Source: Schistosoma mansoni
Taxonomy: Eukaryota > Platyhelminthes > Trematoda > Strigeidida > Schistosomatidae
Reading direction: 5' to 3'
DNA length: 64,000 bases
NCBI RefSeq assembly: GCF_000237925.1
Contig: NC_031495.1
Span: 64,896,939 to 64,960,938 of the forward strand
The notes under the pieces: generated by a model
The model's input: the letters and a program-made list of their open reading frames with translations, nothing else
Databases searched by the model: none
What the model was told of the DNA's origin: nothing
Part shown: positions 24,591 to 35,255 of the stretch, one piece after another
Layout of the letters: every line of letters starts with the position of its first letter
Position numbering within the stretch: position 1 is the stretch's first letter
Position numbers and translations under genes: made by a program

Positions 24591-25599
24591 TCAGGCACTA
24601 CTTTTCATGGAATGTTAAAACAAAGCAAATTTATGGAATTAAAAAAAAAGAACGAGATTCCTCGGAGCTAATCAGTCATGATTAGAGCGAAGTCTGGCAA
24701 AAGGGTGAGTTAGCCCATGTTTCTATAACAGATAAGCACGAGGATATGAAAATGATAAGATGAATAGAAAAAGAGATTGAGAAAAATATGGCAGCAATGA
24801 CAATGAGAAAGACCAAACATTGGTTCAAAAAGACAGAGTAGGAGAGTATGTAGAAAGAAATAATGAAGCTCAAGATCTAGAAAAACATTGAGTGATATTA
24901 TTACCGGACTGATATCTGTTGAAGAACTATTTAAAAGAACAAAAAACTGGAAATATACAGTTCTCTTCGTCCAGGAATTCTTAGCGGTACGGGACCATGG
25001 CTTCACTTATGGTTAAGGTGAAGGCTTCTAATGTTTTAGGGAGAGTTCACTTTTTAATCGGTCAGAGTTGGAATCAGTTCGTACATTTCCTGAATTCAGT
25101 TAGCTCGTGATATACTGACGACCTGGTCAAATATCATTAACATATTACGGTCTTATTTCTGACTATATTAACACTATTTAACTGCTTAAGTAAATTACAC
25201 TTCTGAACTTACTACCTTACATAGCTATGCAATGGATTTTTTAAGATTCTCATAAGTAGCAGAGACAAGTGAAGATGATCAAAACGTAAATTAACTGAGG
25301 TTAAAAATGCTGATACCGCCTAAGTGGCTTAATATTTTAGTAGGTGGAGTTTTGTCTTCTCATTTCAGAGAACAAAACTCCATCAAAATTATCCACTCCA
25401 GCTACAGATCTTCTCCACCATCTTAAGAGTTTAGTGCATAACACAAAACTTGGAAGTCCTGTATATGATCTAGTATTTGGTCTCGAAAGGAGGTCAAACG
25501 GTCAAACTAATAGACACAACTGTTCAGAAAAATTTAGACAGGTAGTCTGTACCTCCAAACACAGCTTACTCTAACAATCTGACACTGAATCGATATAAC
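24591..25599. other. Intergenic with a family E repeat scrap
   Basis: At about 25362-25440 the sequence AGAGAACAAAACTCCATCAA and the following CAGCTACA...TCTTCTCC block match pieces at 32588-32650, 43085-43215 and 50465-50599 (family E). The rest is anonymous. Confidence 0.45.
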
Positions 25600-25700
25600 G
25601 TCTTGGTATGAAAGTCCTAGACTTCTTCCAGGCATGTTTAACATATGTCTCAACCACTTCAGTTGATGAATTATCAATCGATTTGCCATTTTTCTATAGT
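25600..25700 (-). mobile_element. LINE family F scrap
   Basis: The minus strand reads IIHQLKWLRHMLNMPGRSL, matching [20 protein letters not shown] of the family F RT C-terminus at 40654 and 54140. It lies just past the poly(A) signal of the FGD-like gene. Confidence 0.5.
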
Positions 25701-25728
25701 ATCCTCACTAGGAGTAACTACTCTTTGA

Positions 25729-25734
25729 TTTATT
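25729..25734 (-). promoter_or_regulatory. Candidate poly(A) signal of the FGD-like gene
   Basis: AATAAA on the minus strand, 104 nt downstream of the stop codon. This supports the exon at 25838-26866 being the last. Confidence 0.5.
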
Positions 25735-25837
25735 GAAAAGAATAAATGTTGTAGAAATAATGATCTCATCAAGTCATAACGGAAAAAACAGTTTTACAAT
25801 AGGCTGAAAGCTAAAAGAATGAAGTAAAAATATAGGC

Positions 25838-26866
25838 TTACTGTGTTCTGATTTCTACTGTTGCTGCTTCAAAATAGTGTGCTGGACGGTCTGTATTTAA
25901 AGGTAATAGAAGAAAACCTAAATTATTACGCAGAAGACCCAATATCTCAGGACTGATTGTTTCCACATGTTTTAATATTTCATTGTTAGTTACAATTCCA
26001 TCATCATCATTAGATTGATCACCAGAAAAATTACATAAAGAATTTTTATGATTCTCTTTAGAGGATCTTTCTCTACAAGATTGTGTAGATCGGTTTAGTA
26101 AACTGTCAGGTTCTAAGGTACTCATTGATGATGGTTTGATATAAGATTTCGATAAGGAAGTTACATCTGAAAGACTAGATGTTTCACTAGAAAATTTACG
26201 ATCAAATATGTTACGATCCCTTGGAGGGGGTTTAAAGTTCCGATATATAGGATTACCTTTTCTATATAAACTAGAATATGCACTAGTGTTTTCAGGAAAA
26301 TCGTTGTTCACACGAGATGAACTATCAAAACTCCGTGCTTTAGTATGCAGCGTAGATTGTTGCATTGTTGATAAATCATCACTATGATTTGAAAATGTAT
26401 CATTAAAATTATCATCTAAGTAGAATAAACGTAAACCTATCACAGTAATTTTATCTACTGCACGTGCATCAGCACGAGCAGCGTAGAATTCGAACGAAGT
26501 ATCCGTTTGTAAAACACAAAATAAACGAGATAGGCATGCAGATGATGATTTATGATTTATCGATTCTAGATTAATTGATGAGTCAAATGGTTGATGGTTG
26601 ATGTGAGGCAATGAATTAGAAATTGATTGAGTATTTGAATCATGATGATTGTTCACGGGATCTGTCGAAGAGTTTTTGCATGTAAATTTGTTAGAAGAGT
26701 TAAAAAGACCAATATCACGAAGCATTTCTTTTCGTATTTCAAAACTTGTATCAACAGATCGATACTGTATGGAAGATTTTGGTAGTCGTATAGGTGATTT
26801 TGTAGACCATGAATTATTGAAATGACACCACATTAAGAAACCAGTTCTCAATGGTTGAGGTGGTTG
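25838..26866 (-). CDS. FGD-like gene, last exon (PH2 with inserts)
   Basis: 1029 nt, from acceptor TTTAAACAG to TAA at 25838-25840. Starts [20 protein letters not shown] (first PH strands), then about 95 Ser/Asn-rich residues. [20 protein letters not shown] and [11 protein letters not shown] (middle strands) follow, then about 115 more Ser/Asn-rich residues. The end is [13 protein letters not shown] and [14 protein letters not shown] donor-like GTAAGC overlaps the stop, so a tiny further exon cannot be excluded. The PH C-terminal helix seems short and lacks the usual Trp. Confidence 0.8.
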   Translation of the reverse strand, partial: QPPQPLRTGFLMWCHFNNSWSTKSPIRLPKSSIQYRSVDTSFEIRKEMLRDIGLFNSSNKFTCKNSSTDPVNNHHDSNTQSISNSLPHINHQPFDSSINLESINHKSSSACLSRLFCVLQTDTSFEFYAARADARAVDKITVIGLRLFYLDDNFNDTFSNHSDDLSTMQQSTLHTKARSFDSSSRVNNDFPENTSAYSSLYRKGNPIYRNFKPPPRDRNIFDRKFSSETSSLSDVTSLSKSYIKPSSMSTLEPDSLLNRSTQSCRERSSKENHKNSLCNFSGDQSNDDDGIVTNNEILKHVETISPEILGLLRNNLGFLLLPLNTDRPAHYFEAATVEIRTQ

Positions 26867-29800
26867 CTGTTTAAATTAAATTATGGTACATAAAGATATT
26901 TCATATTAATTATCACATTACAGGAAAAAATACTTAAAAACGCAGACAAACAAGTCTATCTAAAACTAGTTACTACATTACAACTTGGCTGGTAGAATTC
27001 GACCAGCACTAAAGATTAAATAACTAATGAAAATGTCCCAATCATAAAGGTTAGTTTCAGCCTGAATAGCTCAACGACAACGTCTTATACTGCAAACCTG
27101 AGCTCCAATTCAACATGAACCGACAGTACGCCTTAATGATAAGTGACAACTAGCATGAAAAACCAGGTCCGCGGATACCTGCCGATTATCTCCAACTACC
27201 CAAAATCAAATAAACAGAGATTGTCGCTATTATAGAACTTACTATTATTCTATGGAATAAAATACTTCTTTACACTGAGAGGATGACTGACAGGTGAACG
27301 AATTTAGACCATAAATATCGATCTTTGTTTAAGTAGCCTAATCATGAGTTAATTGATGGTTACGTAAAGAATACAGTTGATAATCTGAGTATAAGATAAC
27401 TGAAAGGACAAGGGAAAAGGCCAAATTTCATACTTGTCACACACTTATTAATGAGATGTTTTTGGCGCTTCAAATTTGCTCGATGCAAAATCGAAAGATC
27501 AGATTGCACATGCAAGCTTCAACTTAATAGCGCTCACAGACACTTTCAGCTCAATCATCGCGACAGAATATTGATTCGGTTTATTAATTTTTAGCAGTTT
27601 TAAAACAGGTTTGGGGGACCATCAGACTATTATAAATAAAAAGTCAATCCATGAAGTTATTTGATGGGATTTAAGAGCACCTTTTTTGGAGTTTTATGAG
27701 ATAACTGAAATCTATAACTGTATACTAAGTGGTATGACTTAGAATAGGACATATTAGAACGGATGAATTTGTTCTTCTTTTTACAAAATCTCCCTCTGAA
27801 TCTTAATGTCATTATTAATAAAGGTTAAAACACTGAGAGGGAAGTAGATCCAGCTGGTGAGTCCTATATACCATGAAACGAGCATTATAAATCCCATAAC
27901 TAGCTACAAACCATCTATTCTGAAAATTTAGATTGATGCATATTATTTTTTTACTTTGTTCTACACTGTACAGCATGTGATTGAAAAAAGCTTCAGACTA
28001 GTAGTCAACAACTAAGTTAGTAAACGGAAACAAAGGGATTGATAGATGATTATCTTAAGTAAAATGCATTCAAACATAGTTCTTGGGATTAAGAAGGACT
28101 AGACAGAAATAAAATACAAAAAATGATATCATAAGAACAGATGGATAATGGTTACAAGTGGGATCTATGGCATGCGTTTCAATCTATTTGCGAATCGTCA
28201 GCTGTGTGTACCTGCATCTCAGAGTAGATTTTCACTCTAGGATTCAATTCCAGTCACTAACATTAATGGATAGATCCAAGCAACCGATACAAAGCAAGGG
28301 CAGCATTTCTAAAATTGAAGAACATATAGAACTCAAAACAACTCTCAACTAACTTCAAAGTGAGAATCTTCAATACAAAAGTCAAGACAGTTCTACTGTG
28401 CGGAGCTGAAATGTGGAGAATTATTACATCCATCGTCAAGAAGGTACAAGTATTTATAAACAGTTGTCTACGCAAAATACTCAACATTCACTGGCCGGAT
28501 ACTATCGGCAACAGCGTTTTATAGGAGAGGACAAACCAGGTTCCAGGTGAAGAGGAAATTAGGAAAAGACATTGGAAGTGGATAGGACATACATTAAGGA
28601 AATCACCAGTGTGCAATACAAGGCAACCCCTAACTTGGAATGGTGAAGGGAAACGGAAAAGAGGAAGGCCAAAGAACACATTACTCCGGAAAATAGAAGC
28701 AAATATGAAAAGCATGAATAACAACTGGAACGAACTGGAAAGGATTACCCAGGACAGAGTTGGATGGAGAATGCTGGTGGTTGGCCTATGCTCCTCGACG
28801 AGGGGTAACAGGTGTAAGTAAGTAAGTAACCGATACAAATGAATTCAAGAATGGTATATTTGATAGTTGTGTCCATCACCAAGTTAACTTTAAACTGAGT
28901 AGATCTTGAAGATTCCACAAACACCAAACGATTGTGTTATCAAATAATAAAAGTTTGAGTGATAAACAATAAAATTCATAAACCCGCATTTGTTTTTATG
29001 GTTAACTAAGCAGTATACAAAATCATTGAAATATTTATACACATGAACATTGAAATTAAACGAAATAGGCATGGTGTTAGTTAGATTAAGTTACTGTTTT
29101 ACTTTAGAGGGGGGGAGGGGTGATAAGAAACTTACAATGATAATCTTCATAATTATACAAAAGAGAAAAAAAACGAACAAATAATGAAACAATGAAAAAA
29201 TCGACTTTATGTTAAGAATGTGTAATTTTTCTTTTTACTGAACCAAACTTTCTAATTTTTTGTTTTCATGAAACAAAAACTGAGGATACATTCACATGTA
29301 AAGAAGTTAGATATATAAAGGTAACGTTTAAGAAATATATTTCAGTGATTTTACTATTGAAGAAATTCCACCAGCCCCCAAATGCCCTGGTACGGCCGAG
29401 AGTGGGGAGAGTCACCTCTCCCTCTCCAAATACTCCCACATGGCCACGCGTATATAACTTCTGTCAGGGAAGTCCTACTCACTGCCTCCTCGTGGCGGGG
29501 TTGTTGTTCACGAAAATGAGAGGACGAAAAGTGAACCTCCGGCGCTTTAACCGCACCGGTGGACACGGAGAGTCCATCTAAGGGAGTTGGAAAACCCTCA
29601 TTCCAAACAAATGGTGCACATGGGCTCCAGTATCCTGAGGGAACATATGGCGTGTGAATCAATCGTTGGTCAACGGCTACCATGGTATCGCATCTCCCTC
29701 CGATGCTCCACTGCTTTGTGGATCAAACTTTTAGGTCAAAGTCTCCGGGTGTTGTCCCCCTAAGAAAACCACCTGCTTCGGTTTGGACACCCGGACAGTA

Positions 29801-31600
29801 TTACAGCCCTCACAAAATCAAATGAAATGACAATTTTCTGTGTGGCGCATATATATATCTGGTGCCCCTTTTTACCAATATTTATGTGTTTAAATAAATA
29901 AATAAATAACTAGTCTTAAAACAAATCTATAAGATTTATCAGTTGGATGTACTAAACAGCAATAAATATGCCTCCAGTATTCCAACCACTAGCCATAATC
30001 TAAATATGCTAACAGCTTGAAATTAAAGGTACTATCAAAGGGGATTCTCTTATAACATATATATTTTCAATAGAAACCTGTTCATTCTAGTCGGTATTAT
30101 CAAAGAAACAGGAAGTAATCAAATCTTTACAAATGGTAATTATTTTTAATGGAAGTTGAAAGGCTTTATTTTTTGGATTTCGACAGTTTATCAATGAGGA
30201 TTTACTTAGAACAATGTTGATGATTGCAATTAGAGACTGACCAGTTGTAGTCCTAACACATCGATGGGAAGATTCAAACAAACAATACTAAGTGGATTTA
30301 AACTTCACCCCATTGCACAAGCAAGTGACTATCAGGACTCAGTGGCCGAGTGGATAACGCGATGGAGCTTGAAGCGAAAGGTACTGGGTTCGAGTCCTAG
30401 AGTGAACATCAACTCTTGTAAGCAGGTACATCCAGCTGACCAGTCCCAAAGAGGATGAAACGCGCGTCCTGGATTCCATTGCTAATCACTATCCATCTTT
30501 GCTTACAATGTTGATCATTATTTATTTGGTGTTAAATAGTAATGGAAACATTTTTTTCAATACAATAATACATAAAATTTTTGGTGCAACAGGGGAATAA
30601 AAGAAAATGTATTATAACAAATTGGGACTCTCAGTTCAAAAAAGTGATAAATCCAAACCATTATCCTTCCTTAGTCCTAATTCCCTTCTGTAGTATGTTT
30701 TGGTCCTGTTTTTTTTTATAAATTAATATTTTGTAATTTTAGACTATAATCAGTTAAATTCAGTATCCTTTAACAATTTTTCATGATTATTATTAAGTTT
30801 TTAAGATGATGACGTTCCTGTTTAACGTTTTTCATCATATATGTCAAGTGGACAATTATCTTTCGTAAATTAATTTCATCCTCCTGTTGTTCTCTAACCC
30901 TATGATTATTGAATTCTCAAATAACTTTATGCTGAAATCTTTCCTATCCTTCTATAGATAAATTTACTGTAATGAACGAGAACACTAGTGGGGACAATCA
31001 AATGTATTTGAACACAAAATTACAGAGTAATTTGGTAAAATGTAAATACCATACCTTTAATACTTTATTTGAAAAATGTCAATCAAATGTTTCAGAATTT
31101 GTTGTTCCTTTATTTTCATACCAATCACTCTTTGTTCCCGTTCCCTTCTATTCGATCTTATCAACCTTATGTTGTCAGGCATTTCACTTTCGATTGGTGT
31201 TACATATATCTTATATCTATCGACATGAGTAGCATACATCACATTACCATACAACTATGGGAAGAAACGTCTTTTCGCTACCAATACTATAAAGCTATCG
31301 TTCATAACAATGCGCCATCTCATAAACTGATCGCCTCTGAGTTCTCAACCCAGTCCTAACGACGATAAATAATTTGGTATAAATTCAGTAGGGATGATAT
31401 TCAAAAAATATGTTCAAGTGATGGAAACCGGTGTTTTAAGATCACGGGATTAGTCAAATTATCATTGACCCACTTGAACATATATTGTCAGATATTTGTC
31501 CTGTTTACATAGTGTTATCATCAAAGGATATGAACAGTACATCGAAAATAACGGCAATCAAACGTAGAAATTCCTTGAACAACATTTCAAAGGAGCCAGG

Positions 31601-31647
<47 letters not shown>

Positions 31648-31773
31648 AACGCATAAATAATAGTACAAGGAAGCACCAGATACATATACGCCTCACAAAT
31701 CTCATTCGATTTGTGAGGCGTATATGTATCTGGTGCTTCCTGGCCCAAACTGAAGCAAGGGGGTTTATGCGTT

Positions 31774-31820
<47 letters not shown>

Positions 31821-34800
31821 CCTGGCTCCTTTGAAATGTTGTTCAAGGAATTTCTACGTTTGATTGCCGTTATTTTCGATGTACTGTTCATATCCTTTGA
31901 TGATAACACTATGTAAACAGGACAAATATCTGACAATATATGTTCGAGTGGGTCAATGATAATTTGACTAATCCCGTGATCTTAAAACACCGGTTTCCAT
32001 CACTTGAACATATTTTTTGAATATCATCCCTACTGAATTTATACCAAATTATTTATCGTCGTTAGGACTGGGTTGAGAACTCAGAGGCGATCAGTTTATG
32101 AGATGGCGCATTGTTATGAACGATAGCTTTGTAGTATTNNNNNNNNNNNNNNNNNNNNNNNNNNNNNNNNNNNNNNNNNNNNNNNNNNNNNNNNNNNNNN
32201 NNNNNNNNNNNNNNNNNNNNNNNNNNNNNNNNNNNNNNNNNNNNNNNNNNNNNNNNNNNNNNNNNNNNNNNNNNNNNNNNNNNNNNNNNNNNNNNNNNNN
32301 NNNNNNNNNNNNNNNNNNNNNNNNNNNNNNNNNNNNNNAGGTTTCAGGCGAGTTCCAGGAACCTAGGAGAAGGGGCTTGAAGGGAATATGGTGCCCACCT
32401 ATGCCCAGTTTTTTAGATACACATAGGTCTGCAAATTCTCCTCTACCCTTTTGTTCTTTTCTCCCAGTCAGGTCTTCCCATGACGTCATCGCATCAAGCG
32501 AGTCCCTCCCAACCCCAGGAGGGAGACCGAGCTCAGAAGAGGCAGATCCAGGGAAGGGGAGTTGTGAAAGAGAGAAAGAGAAGAGGGGGGAAGAGAACAA
32601 AACTCCATCAAAATCATCTACCTCAGCTACAATTCTCCATCAGCTCACTGCACACCGAACATTTGATAATTCTTAATATATAAACAGTTCAATCAATTTG
32701 TATATTGTATTGTTTACATGAAAATATTAAATTATATTATCATATATTGTATATAAGTTGAATGAATCTATTATTTATTATGTAATAAACATTTCATGAA
32801 ATGATATGTTATCTATTCTGTTGTGTAGGTTGTTTGTTTTTTTTGTGTTCAATATGTAGAGAAATCTGTGATTGAAACAAATCAAATGTGACTTTGAATG
32901 AACTAATTAATCATATTCAATAAAGCTAAATTAGTTGAAATGACTAAGTGATAATGAACTTTTATAGTAAATGAAATGATAAATTAGTTCGTGATTTAAG
33001 TTGTGAAAACGTTCATGACTATATGTATATATATAAGTCATGTCTGAGATGAGATTCGAATAACTATGATATTCCACAAAGATTATTACTATTCAAATAT
33101 AATCTGTAATTAACCACTTATGTAATAAAGCAGGGAGTTATTGATTAAAACAGTTGCATGAACCTTCGTTTAACGACATCAATCATTTCAATAGGTGGGT
33201 AGAGTATCAATAGGTCATATATTAAAGGTTTGGCACTCAAAGACCCCAAATGCCCTGGTACGGCCGAGAGTGAGGAGAGTCCGCTCTCCCGCTCGAAATA
33301 CTCTCACATGGCCACGCGTATATAGCATGTCAGGGAAGTCCTACTGACTGCCTTCTCGTGGCAGGGGTGTTCTTTACGAAATTGAGAGGAGGAAAAGCGA
33401 ATGTCCACCTAGGGGATTTGAAAATCCTGATTCCAAACCAATGGTTCACATGAGCTCCAGTGTGCTGATGGAACAAATGGCAAATGAATCAATCGTTGGT
33501 AACCGGCTACCATGGGACTGCATCTCCTCACGATGCTCCACTGCCTTGCGGATCACACCTTTAGGTCAAAGGCTCCGGGTCAGGCCCCCTAAGAAAACCA
33601 CTTGCTTCAGTTTGGGCACCTGGGCAGTATCACAGCCCTCACACAAATCGAATGAGATTTGTGTGGTGTATATGTATCCGGTGCTCTTTTGTACCAATGT
33701 TTATGTGTTCAAATAAATAAATAAATAATGGCGCTCAAAATCGAATAATAGAACACAAATTAATACTTGACCAATAAGTTATAATAATTAACTAAAATGT
33801 AAAGTACTGTAGAAATTTGTAAAGAAGTTATACATTTGATAGATGTAGTGGATTGGTTGAGGTTAGACATTAACACCGTTGAATGCCGGCTCAGTGGTCT
33901 ATCGGTTAAGTGCTCTGCGCGAGACTGGTAGGTTCTGGGTCCGAGTCTCGCGAGGCGGGATTTTGGATGCGCACTGCTGAGGAGTCTCATAATAGGACGA
34001 AACGGTCGTCCAGTGCTCCCAGGTTTTCGATGGTGGTCTAGCTTCAAATGACTCATGATCTCAACTATATAAAATTAATAAAATCTTCACAAAACCCCCT
34101 AGGGATGTCTACCACATGATTTGAGTTTGCCTAATTTAATCAAAGCTGGAAACTTAATGTTAATGTTACATTCAAAAATGGGATAGATAGTGGAGGATGA
34201 CAAGATTGGTTGGGTACGGTTTATGTCACTCAAACAATTGTGTACTTAAATAGGAATAGTTCGACGGAGATTAGAAAGGGACTGTGTGAACGAGACAGTG
34301 ATAAATTATACTTGCTGATACTGTGATATATGAAACTATCAATAAACTACTCAGTAATTGTAAGCAAAGATGGATAGTGGTTAGCAGTGGAATCCAGGAA
34401 GCGCGTTTCGTCCTATTCGGGACTCGTCAGCTGGATGTACCTGCATCTCAGAGTTGATGTTCACTCTGGAACTCGAACCCAGTACCTTTCGCTTCAAACG
34501 CCATCGCGTTATCCACTCAGCTAGTAAGTCCTGATAGTCACTTGCTTGTGCAATGGGGTGAAGTTTAAATTCACTTAGTATTGTTTGTTTGATGAGAAGA
34601 TTCAAACAAACAATACTAAGTGGATTTTTTAATCAGTAATTATTTTTGACTAAAAAAATATTTGATTAATCTAAATCAAAAATAATTTTAAAACAAAAGA
34701 AACTTACTTTATCTACTCGACGTAGTATCGCCTCCATAATTTTAGGTTTTGGCGGTTTGAAATTCTTATTAAGTAAATAATAGTCTACAACACATACTCG

Positions 34801-35206
34801 TTGATATTTACCGCCACAAGATTCCAATGGAGCTTTATATGCTGAACAGGAACCACAAAATAACTATTAAGAAGTAGAGAAAAGGAAAATGTTTCCAGAA
34901 ATTATGGTTTGATTTGCACAGAGAACTTTAAAAGTCAGTTAATTGTAAAAGCAGCGTACATGAAGGTAGAAAATGTGCTTTAAGGTACGTTCCCAAAGTT
35001 CTCGACATTGCTTAAAGCAAAACATAATACTATCTACTTGGTACCCTACGTCTAGCTTTGGGATTATTCACTTGGTAATCTTATCAATAACCGACAAATT
35101 TCTTCAACCTTTAAGAGCCATTATGGAATCTACAAATTGTGATCCAGGGGTAGAACTTTCGTCTTATCCAGGACCCATCAGATACATGTTTATACATACG
35201 CGTTGG

Positions 35207-35255
<49 letters not shown>

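Noticed and set aside
31485-31936. Two overlapping open frames on opposite strands encoding nearly the same peptide with an (IY)n run
   Set aside because: They are the two arms of one palindrome with (TA)n tracts; no codon bias or homology supports a protein.
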